The notes under the pieces are model-generated. The model was not told the origin of the DNA, ran no database searches, and saw only the letters and a list, made by a program, of their open reading frames with translations. Shown piece by piece: positions 32,574 to 40,343 of a DNA stretch of 45,305 nucleotides; within the stretch, counting starts at the first letter, position 1; each line of letters starts with the position of its first letter. Both the position numbers and the translations under genes were made by a program. The stretch comes from Ornithinibacter sp. (GTDB lineage Bacteria; Actinomycetota; Actinomycetes; Actinomycetales; Dermatophilaceae), in NCBI GenBank assembly GCA_029266735.1, contig JAQSWG010000007.1:1-45305 (forward strand). The letters run 5' to 3'.

Positions 32574-33604
32574 CACTGCCCACGAGCGGCTTCCTCGAAC
32601 AGCTCGACGAGTACGACCGCATGGCGCGGCAGGCAGCGCTGTCATATCTGCGGGGAAGTGGTGTGTCGTCGTACGTCGGCGTCCCCGCGGCCGACTACCT
32701 GCAACGACCCGGAAAGGGGCTGCGCCCGGCTCTCTGCCTGGCCACGTGTACGGCGTTCGGGGGTGATGTCCAGGACGCCCTGCCTTCGGCGGCCGCCATC
32801 GAGCTCTTCCACACCGCGTTCCTCGTCCACGACGACGTCGAGGACGACAGTGAGCTTCGGCGGGGCGCGCCGACGCTCCACCGTCGCTACGGTCGAGCGC
32901 TCGCCATGAACACCGGCGACGGACTCGCGGTTCTCGCGCTGGGCGCACTACGGGACAACGAGTACCGCTTGGGCCGTCGGCTCGCCGCCCAGATCTGGTC
33001 GGAGTTCGACCTGATGGCCCGGCAGACGGTCGACGGGCAGGCGCGAGAGCTGGGGTGGCAGCTCGAGGGTCGCACTGATCTCACCCCCGGCGACTACCTC
33101 GACATGATCATCCAGAAGACGTGCTGGTACACCACGCTGCTGCCGCTGCGCGTTGGAGCGTTGATCGGGGCCAGGAACCCCGCCGACCTCGAGCCGATGC
33201 TGCGTTTCGGGTTCTTCCTGGGCGCCGCGTTTCAGATCCGCGACGACATCCTCAACCTCATCGGTTCCGAGGCGGCCTATGGGAAGGAGCTGCTCGGTGA
33301 CCTCCGCGAGGGGAAACAGACCCTGATGCTGATCCACCTGTTTGCGGCCACGGAGCACGCGAACCGCGACCGCGTTGCGGAGTTCGTGGCCCTTCCGCCC
33401 CACGAGCGCTCGGCCGAGGTGATCGCGGAGGTCCTCGCGATGATGCAGAGCCACGGGAGTGTCGCCTTCGCCGAGGAGTTTGCCCGAGGCATCGCCCGAT
33501 CCGCTGCCTCGGCGTTCGAAGAGGCATTCGCGAATGTGCCCGACTCGCCAAGCCGCCGCTTCGTGCGCGACCTCATTCCCTTCATGGTTGACCGAGAACG
33601 GTGA
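32570..33604 (+). CDS. polyprenyl diphosphate synthase, operon gene 5
   Basis: A trans-prenyltransferase that condenses isopentenyl diphosphate with allylic diphosphates. The 344-residue protein has the substrate-binding GKGLRP (about 48-53), the first aspartate-rich motif in HDDVEDDSELRRG (Asp88, Asp89, Asp92) and the second in FQIRDDILNLIG (Asp225, Asp226, with Asn229), followed by GDLREGKQTL. Residue -5 from the first motif is Ala and -4 is Phe; chain length cannot be fixed from this, but C15-C25 is usual for this kind. ATG 32570 overlaps the previous stop. The frame is open far upstream, which is a shadow of gene 3 and 4 coding. It is the last gene of the operon; a weak stem CCCTGC/GCAGGG follows near 33650. 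Confidence 0.93.
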   Translation: MTLPTSGFLEQLDEYDRMARQAALSYLRGSGVSSYVGVPAADYLQRPGKGLRPALCLATCTAFGGDVQDALPSAAAIELFHTAFLVHDDVEDDSELRRGAPTLHRRYGRALAMNTGDGLAVLALGALRDNEYRLGRRLAAQIWSEFDLMARQTVDGQARELGWQLEGRTDLTPGDYLDMIIQKTCWYTTLLPLRVGALIGARNPADLEPMLRFGFFLGAAFQIRDDILNLIGSEAAYGKELLGDLREGKQTLMLIHLFAATEHANRDRVAEFVALPPHERSAEVIAEVLAMMQSHGSVAFAEEFARGIARSAASAFEEAFANVPDSPSRRFVRDLIPFMVDRER

Positions 33605-33718
33605 GCTCCGGAACGCCAAGCTTCAGGCATCCGCGAGCCCCCCAAGGTCGCCCTGCACAACCGCGGCCTAGCAGGGAGGTCTAAGGGCACAGCTCATGGG
33701 CATCGTGTCGGGTGATGC

Positions 33719-33913
33719 CTAACGACCAGTCGCCGAGGGCCTATCGTCCTCGCGTCCTCTGGGAGCTCTGCGGTACTGCGTCAGCGTCCACGCTCCACCC
33801 GCCAGCAGGATGAACACGACGCCGAGGGTTGACTGGCCCAGGACGAACAGGATGACGGCGACGACCCCGAGCACCGTGGCGGCGATCTGCAGCTGCTGAA
33901 CGGTCATGAGCAC
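33719..33913 (-). CDS. small two-helix membrane protein
   Basis: A 64-residue protein with two hydrophobic helices (QLQIAATVLGVVAVILFVLG and TLGVVFILLAGGAWTL) and a basic, polar C-terminal tail (RRAPRGREDD). No family is recognised. I choose GTG 33913 because GAGGAA stands six bases before it; an ATG two codons later (33907) is equally in frame but has a long spacing. Two perfect 17-bp direct repeats lie just upstream (33925-33966). It is convergent with the prenyl synthase gene. Confidence 0.6.
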   Translation of the reverse strand: MLMTVQQLQIAATVLGVVAVILFVLGQSTLGVVFILLAGGAWTLTQYRRAPRGREDDRPSATGR

Positions 33914-34302
33914 GTCGTCTTCCTCTTCGAACTGTCCCACTGTCCTCCACTTCGAACTGTCCCACTCGACCCGCCACTGGTCAACGGCGCCTCGATCGTG
34001 ATCGCCGGTTGGCCGTCGCGTGGCGCTCGCCGCGATGGCGCTCGCCGTGATGGCGCCCATCACGATCCGCCTCCGGGGATGCACGCCCCGAGCGTCGCGT
34101 GTGGCGCTCTTCACTGACGACCACCGCCGCGAGACGTCGTGGCCAACGCTGGGGCGGTGGGTTCGCGTGGCGTGCACCACGATTGCGGCTCATTCGCCGC
34201 AGCCCGGCGTAGCGTCGGATGGGCCGGGAGGGTCGTGCATGCAGGTTCCGGCCCGTCGACCCGGCACGAGGCTGCGGCCCGGTGGGCCGAGAAGGTCGAT
34301 GG
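33914..34302. other. 389-bp gap with direct and tandem repeats, no gene
   Basis: The gap lies between the divergent small membrane-protein gene and the CPBP protease gene. At 33925-33941 and 33950-33966 there is an exact 17-bp direct repeat (CTTCGAACTGTCCCACT), spaced 25 bp start to start, each containing the palindrome TTCGAA. At 34021-34035 and 34036-34050 there are two 15-bp tandem units (TGGCGCTCGCCGCGA, TGGCGCTCGCCGTGA), followed by a third partial unit. I see no convincing open gene here. Confidence 0.5.
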
Positions 34303-35265
34303 ATGATGAACGTTCCAACCCCCGCCCTGCGCACTCCGTCACACGACGCACGAGACGTCGCCATCCCGTCGCCGACCAGGCACGGCGAGCTGACCACTCG
34401 CTCGGCCTGGTGGTTCTTCGCTGCGACCTTCGCGGTGACCTGGGGACTGGGCGTGCTGGTCGTGGCCTTCATGGACAGGATCGAGTCGATCTTCGGGCCG
34501 ATGGGCTACACCAACCCGGTCTTCATCCTGATGGTCTACTCGCCGGGATTCGTCGCCCTCTTCATGGTCTGGAGGCACTACGGCATCCACGGCCTGGCGG
34601 CGTTCCTGCGCCGGCTCACGCTGTGGCGGATGAGCATGGGGTGGTGGCTGCTCTTGTTGGTGGGGATGCCGGCGGTGTTCTACACAGGAGCCGCGGCCAA
34701 CGGCAACGCCACCGACTTCCCGTTCGACCCCTGGTACGGGGTGCTTCCGGCACTGCTCCCAGCGTTCCTGATCGGCCCGATCGAGGAGCTCGGCTGGCGA
34801 GGCGTAGCCCTTCCACTCCTGCAGCGCAGGTTCGCACCACTGTGGTCCGCCCTGATCGTCGGAGGGGTCGCAGCGATCTGGCACACACCGGCCTTCCTGA
34901 TGTCCGGAACCAAACAGTCGGCGTGGAGCTACTGGCCCTTCTTCTGCGGGGTCGTCGCCATCTCCGTCATCCTCACCCCGATGTTCAACGCCGCCCGGGG
35001 CAGCCTGCTGGTGGCCGCGATCTTCCACGCCCAGATGAACGGCCCGGCGTGGCCGGACGCCCAGCCCTGGGACATGCTCGGCTTCGTCCTGGTCGCGATG
35101 GTGGTGGTGATGGTGAACCGGCGCGCCATGCTCACTCGGGGCAACGCGTCCACAGAGCTCCTCTTGCCCAATCCGGCAGGCGCCCCTGCAGAGGTTGTCG
35201 AGATGCCCCCCCAGCGGCGTGCGCAACCGGGTGCTGGGCGCGGGCGAGCCGAGGTGCGCACATGA
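34303..35265 (+). CDS. CPBP-family intramembrane protease (Abi/CAAX-like)
   Basis: A 320-residue membrane protein with about eight helices. The CPBP active-site motifs are present: IGPIEELGWRGVALPLL with Glu161-Glu162 and Arg166, then AAIWHTPAFL with His194, and IFHAQMN with His242. Such enzymes cleave membrane-bound or prenylated substrates in eukaryotes; in bacteria they are linked to bacteriocin immunity and protein secretion, with mostly unknown substrates. ATG 34303 is followed at once by a second ATG (34306); only a weak AAGG lies upstream. The stop overlaps the start of the M28 peptidase gene, so the two proteases are made together. Confidence 0.88.
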   Translation: MMNVPTPALRTPSHDARDVAIPSPTRHGELTTRSAWWFFAATFAVTWGLGVLVVAFMDRIESIFGPMGYTNPVFILMVYSPGFVALFMVWRHYGIHGLAAFLRRLTLWRMSMGWWLLLLVGMPAVFYTGAAANGNATDFPFDPWYGVLPALLPAFLIGPIEELGWRGVALPLLQRRFAPLWSALIVGGVAAIWHTPAFLMSGTKQSAWSYWPFFCGVVAISVILTPMFNAARGSLLVAAIFHAQMNGPAWPDAQPWDMLGFVLVAMVVVMVNRRAMLTRGNASTELLLPNPAGAPAEVVEMPPQRRAQPGAGRGRAEVRT

Positions 35266-37667
35266 CCAACACGCTGAGTCCCGTGCCGGCCGCGATGGAC
35301 ACCACCGCGGATCGGCGTCCCCCACTGCGACGACGCACGTCCTGGGCGGCAGGACTGGTCGCCGCGCTGGCGCTGGCAGCGACCGCCATCGCCGGCGTCG
35401 CCCCGCTGCTGTCGCCGGCCACGCCGGTCGACGACCCCGTCGCGGGCTTCTCCGTGGATCGTGCGCGGCAGGACCTGGCGGTGGTGGCAGCAGCACCGCA
35501 TCCCATGGGGGCCGTGGAGCAGAGCTCCGTGGAGGCCTTCTTGGTGCGCGAGCTGACGGCGATGGGCCTGGACCCGCAGGTGGACGTGCAGACCGTCACC
35601 ATGGCCCCCGACGCACCCAACTCCGTGTGGACGGGGACGGTCCGAAACGTCGTGGCCCGCGTCGAAGGGTCCGGGCCGGACGCCGACCACGCAGTGTTGC
35701 TGGCGGCGCACTACGACTCCGTACCCACCGCCGCCGGGGCGGGCGACAACGGTGCGGGAGTGGTCAGCGTCCTGGCCGCCATGCGGGTACTGGCGGCGGA
35801 GCCGCCACCCCGCCACGACGTCATCGCGGCATTCGTCGACGGCGAGGAGCACGAGATGCTCGGCTCCCTGGCGCTGGTCGAGTCGGCCGACTGGATCGGA
35901 GACGTTCGCGTCGCCGTGAACACCGAAGGCGTCGGCAACGCCGGACGGGTCACGCCCGCACTCACCAGCCCTGCCAACGGGTGGGCGCTGGGTAAGTATC
36001 TCCGTGCGGTGCCCTCGCCCGCGGTGTACTCAGCCTTCGGGGCGCCGCTGAACGCCACCCACCAAGGTGCCGACCTCGGGCGCTACCAGGAGGTGGTGCC
36101 CGCCGGACTCGAGCTGGTCATCGTCGGTGGCCTGCCCGCCTACCACGCCGGCACCGACACTGCCGCCGGCATGCACGAGGGGACGCTGGCGGACTACGGG
36201 ACCACGGTGGTGCGCATGGCGCAGCAGTTCGCGCAGGCGGACCTGAGTTCTGTCCAGGCACCAGACCTCGTGGCATTCACCCTCACCCCCGGCGTCACGG
36301 TGCACTACCCCTCGACCTGGTCGCTGCCCTTGGCCGTGCTGGGCGCGCTGGCCGTGCTGGCGGTCATCGGTTTCGCCGTGCATCGCGGTCGCGTCGGCCC
36401 CAGGCGAGTGCTGTTGTCGTGGGTGGTCCTCGGGCTCGCCGCTGTCAGCGGAATCGTCGCCGCCACCGGCTTGTGGCTCGCGGCACGCACCATTGACCCC
36501 CGCCTGTCCGATGCGCTCAACGGTGGGACCTACGAGCGCACCGCCTATGTGCTGGCCTGCGTCGCAGCGGGGGCCAGCGCCGTGCTGCTCGTCCTCTGGC
36601 CGCTGCGCCGCCGCTGTGGCGCATTGGAGGTGGTGGCCGGGGCGCTCATCGGATGGAGCCTGCTGGCGCTGCTGCTCGGCGTCTTCCTCCCCGATGCCGC
36701 GTACGCGGTCACCTGGCCGCTCATTGCCGCTACCGCCGGCTTCGCCGTCCTCGCCGCTCGCCAGCGATCGCCACGGGTGACGCTGGTGACCGTGATCGCG
36801 GCCGCCGTCCCCGCCGTGCTGCTGGTCAGTCCGCTGGTGGTCCTCTACTTCATCCTGGCGGCGCGCTTCGAGCTGATGCTGCCGGTGGCCACCCCGTTGC
36901 CCATGCTCTGGGTGGTCCTGGCGTTGACCGCCGTCATCCCGCTGATCGCGGCGACTCGTCCCCGGATCGGGTGGCAGCCAGCCGCCCTCGCCGCCACTCT
37001 GGCCGTGGCGCTGACAGGGGTAGGGGCCCTGATGAGCGCCACCAGCAGCGGGCCCCGCCCCGACCTGCTGGTCTACCACGCGGACGCCGACGCCGGGACC
37101 GCGCGCTGGGTGGCGATACCCGAGCAGCTCGACGAGTACACCGGCCAGGTCGCGGACAGCGGCTGGGCACCAACGCAGTTCGAGGCCTCGCCCTTCCACC
37201 AGCCCGGTCAGATGACGCCGGCCAGCAGTGCGCCTGCACCCGCGCCAGCTCACAGCCCGGCCGCGCCTGAGGTCACCGTCATCGAGGACACGGCCACGCC
37301 AGGAGGGCGTGAAGTCGCCCTTGACGTCCGCGCGCCGTCCGGGTGTTACGCACTGACCATCGATATCGGCAGTGAGGCCGGCATCCGGGGCGTCGCCGTG
37401 AACGGGAAGATCCTGCCTGAGGCCACCACCGGTGCGCCGGTGTCGGTTCGCGTCGTCGCCTTCAGCCCCCAAGGGGGGATCCCCCTCACGGTCGTCGTCC
37501 CTGCTGACGCGGACGTCGAACTCGCCCTGGCGTCGTACACCCGCGGTCTCGAGGGCTCCCCGGACCCCCAGCTCCAACCGCGCCCGACCAGCCTCACCAC
37601 CGCCGTCCACGAGGTTCCGGACGCGGTCCTGGTCACACGAGTGGTCCAGCTGCCCCCCGCGGCCTAG
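35262..37667 (+). CDS. membrane-anchored M28-family zinc metallopeptidase
   Basis: An 801-residue protein whose N-terminal helix (about 28-50) places an M28 aminopeptidase domain outside the cell. Zinc ligands and catalytic residues are visible: LLAAHYDSVPTAAGAGDNGAG (His150, Asp162), AFVDGEEHEMLGS (Glu195-Glu196) and a later HAGTDTAAGMHEG with His. Residues about 335-620 contain seven or eight further membrane helices, and the C-terminal 170 residues form an extracytoplasmic domain with a Pro/Ala linker (APAPAPAHSPAAP). The architecture matches ERMP1/Fxna-like peptidases. ATG 35262 overlaps the CPBP stop. The 3' end lies beside a minus-strand metabolic relic. Confidence 0.9.
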   Translation: MTNTLSPVPAAMDTTADRRPPLRRRTSWAAGLVAALALAATAIAGVAPLLSPATPVDDPVAGFSVDRARQDLAVVAAAPHPMGAVEQSSVEAFLVRELTAMGLDPQVDVQTVTMAPDAPNSVWTGTVRNVVARVEGSGPDADHAVLLAAHYDSVPTAAGAGDNGAGVVSVLAAMRVLAAEPPPRHDVIAAFVDGEEHEMLGSLALVESADWIGDVRVAVNTEGVGNAGRVTPALTSPANGWALGKYLRAVPSPAVYSAFGAPLNATHQGADLGRYQEVVPAGLELVIVGGLPAYHAGTDTAAGMHEGTLADYGTTVVRMAQQFAQADLSSVQAPDLVAFTLTPGVTVHYPSTWSLPLAVLGALAVLAVIGFAVHRGRVGPRRVLLSWVVLGLAAVSGIVAATGLWLAARTIDPRLSDALNGGTYERTAYVLACVAAGASAVLLVLWPLRRRCGALEVVAGALIGWSLLALLLGVFLPDAAYAVTWPLIAATAGFAVLAARQRSPRVTLVTVIAAAVPAVLLVSPLVVLYFILAARFELMLPVATPLPMLWVVLALTAVIPLIAATRPRIGWQPAALAATLAVALTGVGALMSATSSGPRPDLLVYHADADAGTARWVAIPEQLDEYTGQVADSGWAPTQFEASPFHQPGQMTPASSAPAPAPAHSPAAPEVTVIEDTATPGGREVALDVRAPSGCYALTIDIGSEAGIRGVAVNGKILPEATTGAPVSVRVVAFSPQGGIPLTVVVPADADVELALASYTRGLEGSPDPQLQPRPTSLTTAVHEVPDAVLVTRVVQLPPAA

Positions 37668-37704
37668 GTCCCAGCCCGGGCCGGGATCGGCTGTCGATGC
37701 GCGG

Positions 37705-38340
37705 GGGATCGGTCAACAGGCTGGTGCACGCGCGGGCGATCTCCCACTCGGGGATGCGGCTCGTCGGCGCCGTGATCGGTCGTTCCCCGTACGACCCCCG
37801 GCCGTTCGCCTCGCTGTCCAGCTCGACGCCCAGCACCTGAAGATCGCAGAGGACTGCGGCTCGAAGTCTCGGACTGCGCTCGCCGATGCCTCCACTGAGA
37901 CGAGGGCATCGACCCGTCCCAGCGCCACGGCATACGCGCCGATGTCCTTGCGGATGCGGTATGCCATGACCTCGAACGCGAGAACCGTATCGGGCTCCCC
38001 GGTTTCGCAACGCTCTTCGAACTCCGGCATGTCGCTCGTGCCGCTCAGGGTGAGCAAATCGCTGGCGTTGTTGACCTGCCCTCGAACTGCTCGACGGTGA
38101 GGCCCGCGGTGCGGGCCAGGTAAGGCGGGGTGGACTGGTCGAGGTCACCCGCACGGGCGCGCAGGTCGGGGACGTGCTCGTGGAGCAGTGCCACCGCTGC
38201 CAGGGCCTCCTGTGTTGGGCCGTCGCCGGCGCAGGCGAGGACGATGTCAGGCTGTTCGCCGGGCGGGCTGGTGCTGGCCAACTGCCAGACGCCCGCGCCG
38301 TCCGCGCAGTGCTGGTTCGCCTCCCGCAGGGTGAGGTACG
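37705..38340 (-). pseudogene. relic of a phosphoketolase-acetate kinase (xfp-ackA) operon, fused by deletion
   Basis: Reading the minus strand from 38340, YLTLREANQHCADGAGVWQL and PDIVLACAGDGPTQEALAAV, then LLHEHVPDLRAR, is the C-terminal domain of phosphoketolase. At about 38155 it passes without a break into AGDLDQSTPPYLARTAGLTV, which is acetate kinase. After a one-base loss near 38075 the kinase continues NNASDLLTLSGTSDMPEFEE and YRIRKDIGAYAVALGRVDAL. After another one-base loss near 37905 it continues GGIGERSPRLRAAVLCDLQV and ends EIARACTSLL. The last part of the phosphoketolase and the first half or more of the kinase are gone. The two enzymes act in sequence (xylulose-5-P to acetyl-P to acetate), so this is a dead pathway remnant. 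Confidence 0.75.
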
Positions 38341-38377
38341 GCGTTTGGAGCGGCGTGCTGGGGGGACATGTAGGGAC

Positions 38378-38653
38378 ATGGACGCGCAGCAGAGGCGGGA
38401 CCAGGCGGCGGTTGCCCTGCTCACCGCCTGGCTCGAAGACGAGGATGGCACCTCCGAGTTCTCGGCCAGCCTGGTGTCGGAGCTCGCCGTTGAGCTGGGA
38501 AGCGGTGACGACCTGTCGGGTGCGCTCGAGGGCGTCCTCTCCCTTGTCGCCGGGCTGACCTCCGTGGCGGGACACCTGCTCATCCGCTCGGCCCACGGCC
38601 ACGGCACGACCGAGGAGCAGGAGCTGCAATCCTTGAGTCTTCTGTTCGCCTGA
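38378..38653 (+). CDS. small helical protein, unknown function
   Basis: A 91-residue acidic, helix-rich protein (DQAAVALLTAWLEDEDGTSE, LVSELAVELGSGDDLSGALE, GVLSLVAGLTSVAGHLLIRS). The last 35 residues are hydrophobic enough for one membrane-associated helix. ATG 38378 is preceded by TAGGGAC and, further off, GGGGGGA; the frame is also open upstream but there it is antisense to the phosphoketolase relic. No family is recognised. It may be a genuine orphan gene; coding appearance is moderate. Confidence 0.55.
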   Translation: MDAQQRRDQAAVALLTAWLEDEDGTSEFSASLVSELAVELGSGDDLSGALEGVLSLVAGLTSVAGHLLIRSAHGHGTTEEQELQSLSLLFA

Positions 38654-38832
38654 TTTCCCGCCCATCCACAGTGACGCCGGGATTCGTCTCTGGGCGAGCT
38701 GTCCTCCTCCCGCCCGGTGCGGGTGAGGGTATCGTCAGGTCAGGCCACGACGCCGAGATGAGGTTCTCGATCGTCTGCTTGTCGCTGCTGCCGGGGGTCC
38801 GACCGGGATTTAGCGAGTGGCGGGGCCCCTCG

Positions 38833-38966
38833 GTGCTCAAGAGCAACGGGTATGCCGCCGACGACGTCCTCGACGCCTGCGGGGCCGCGTGGACGGCCGC
38901 CCGGCGGGCCGGGGTTGTCGCACTCGCTCCCGGACCCGCCCGAGGTGTTCTCCGACGGCATCGAAG
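38833..38966 (+). pseudogene. C-terminal remnant of a DUF429-like protein gene
   Basis: One forward frame reads VLKSNGYAADDVLDACGAAW then TAARRAG. After a shift near 38920 another reads SLPDPPEVFSDGI. Together they match the end of DUF429 proteins (predicted nucleases of RNase H fold), where a helix of type DDVLDAxxAAWTA is followed by LPDPPE. The rest of the gene is missing upstream. Recognition is from memory of the family and covers about 40 residues only. Confidence 0.45.
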
Positions 38967-39102
38967 CTCGCGAGACGCGCGACTGGTCGCCTCGTTCAAA
39001 TACGCCCTCGCCGGCCCCTAGGCACGTCCACGGAGTCCGAGCGTACGTTTTCACGACGGCGCTCTGCCTGGGCAGGGTCGGCCCGATATCGCTTCGCAGG
39101 CA

Positions 39103-39876
39103 TCAGGCCGGAGGCGCCAGCCCGAACTCGCTCTCGAGCCAGTCCAGGACGGACGCCAGGTCGACCCGCTGCGTCACGTCGATTGAGACGCAGTTCGGGT
39201 CGCCCCAGCTGGTGACCGATACGAGGATGAGCGTGTCCTCCCAGAAGTGCGGTCCGCCCGAATCGCCGCCACAGGTCCCGCCCTCCGCGGTGGCGCTGTG
39301 GTTCATCAGTAGCCGGAGGCTGTTCTGCGTCAGGCCGCTGTACGGAGAAGTCGACCAGTAGCGGTCCTCGTTGGGCACGAGGTTCGGTGGCGTCGGCCCG
39401 TTCAGGACGCCGTACCCCACGTTCACGAAGGTATCGTCCTGGATTTCGCCGGCCGCCTTGAGGTCGCTCAGGAACCCTTCAGTCGGTAGGACCGGGTACG
39501 TGGCCAGCCGGACCCGCTTGTCCAGGACCACCACCCCGATGTCGTTATTAGGGAAGCGGTAGTCGGGGTGTGTATAGGGCGTGCCCTCGATCCCCGACGG
39601 CTTCGTCCGGAAGTCGTCCGGCACTTGGTACGAGAAGTACGCGTACACGATCGACGTGCCCTCAGTGCAGTGAGCCGCGGTCAGGACGATCGTCGGCGAC
39701 AGGAGCGTGCCCGAGCAGCGATGCATGTACTCGCCGTCGGCGTCATGGAAGGCGAGGAGCCCGACGAACGGGTACAGGTTGTCCTCGTCGGGGAAGCCGT
39801 CCGTGATCGCGTGCGCCGACGTCGGGAACAGCAGCATCGCCGATGCAGCGACGATTGCAGCGAGGAACCTCTTCAC
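39103..39876 (-). CDS. secreted trypsin-like serine protease (S1 family)
   Basis: A 257-residue secreted endopeptidase. A signal peptide (KRFLAAIVAASAMLLFPTSA, cleavage near AHA) is followed by ITDGFPDEDNLYPFVGLL. The catalytic triad is visible: His in VLTAAHCTEG, Asp in FPNNDIGVVVLD, Ser in CGGDSGGPHFWED. The Cys at RCSGTLLS and AAHC form the expected disulfide, and TCGGDS pairs with PNCVSID. The usual IVGG activation site is changed to AITDGF. Start GTG 39876 has a strong AGGAGG. A 19-bp palindrome 65-83 bases upstream (39941-39959) may be its operator. Confidence 0.92.
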   Translation of the reverse strand: MKRFLAAIVAASAMLLFPTSAHAITDGFPDEDNLYPFVGLLAFHDADGEYMHRCSGTLLSPTIVLTAAHCTEGTSIVYAYFSYQVPDDFRTKPSGIEGTPYTHPDYRFPNNDIGVVVLDKRVRLATYPVLPTEGFLSDLKAAGEIQDDTFVNVGYGVLNGPTPPNLVPNEDRYWSTSPYSGLTQNSLRLLMNHSATAEGGTCGGDSGGPHFWEDTLILVSVTSWGDPNCVSIDVTQRVDLASVLDWLESEFGLAPPA

Positions 39877-39940
39877 CGTCCACCTCCTGGTGGGCGCCCC
39901 ATTTCGCCCGCACCGAGACGTTACTCCTACAATCCAGTCA

Positions 39941-39959
39941 GTACCAGGAGATCTGGTAC
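39941..39959. promoter_or_regulatory. palindrome upstream of the serine protease gene
   Basis: GTACCAG-GAGAT-CTGGTAC is a perfect inverted repeat with 7-bp arms and a 5-base centre, in the region where the protease promoter should lie. No regulator gene is adjacent. Confidence 0.45.
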
Positions 39960-40100
39960 CCCGGTCGTGCATTCGCGCTGCTCCTGGGCTGGGGCCGGCG
40001 CGAGCCCGCTGTCGTACCTGCCGGTCGCGCAAACGTTTAGCAAACCCGACGACAAACCGGGGCCAGCGGCGCTACCACGACGCTGAACTGGACAAACGTT

Positions 40101-40143
40101 GTGGGGCGTGTCGGGCTTGAACCGACGACCGACGGACTATGAG
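40101..40143. repeat. attachment-site copy: 43-bp duplicate of the tRNA-Met 3' part
   Basis: The 43 bases match 45216-45258, the 3' part of the intact tRNA-Met gene from the anticodon loop to the discriminator base, with one mismatch (C at 40137 against T at 45252). Similarity stops at both ends. A 3' tRNA fragment in direct orientation 5.1 kb from the intact gene, with an integrase next to the latter, is the signature of tRNA-targeted site-specific integration. Confidence 0.85.
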
Positions 40144-40242
40144 GGCGAACAGGGCCTCTTTCCGGGGGCGGGCATCGCCCAGCTCGTGCGTGGTTGCTTG
40201 CGACGGGCTTCGCCACGCGGGGGCCGGGTTCCGATCCGGTGT

Positions 40243-40259
40243 GCCACAAACGCGCCACA
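40243..40259. repeat. 17-bp repeat shared with the integrase 3' end
   Basis: GCCACAAACGCGCCACA here is identical to 45127-45143, inside the last codons of the truncated integrase. Here it lies 100 bases inside the left attachment repeat, in the same orientation, without the rest of an integrase. It may be a scrap of another integrase gene or a site used by the element. Confidence 0.55.
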
Positions 40260-40343
40260 ACAGAGGTGCGGGCAGGGGGAGCCACCGATCCGCAGCGGAG
40301 CATGGGAGCCGGCAGGAGTGGTCGGGTCAAGGGTGGCCGAAGG

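Noticed and set aside
34020-35261. Upstream extension of the M28 peptidase frame
   Set aside because: It overlaps the whole CPBP protease gene in another phase and is composed of Arg/Pro-rich low-complexity sequence typical of GC-rich shadow frames.
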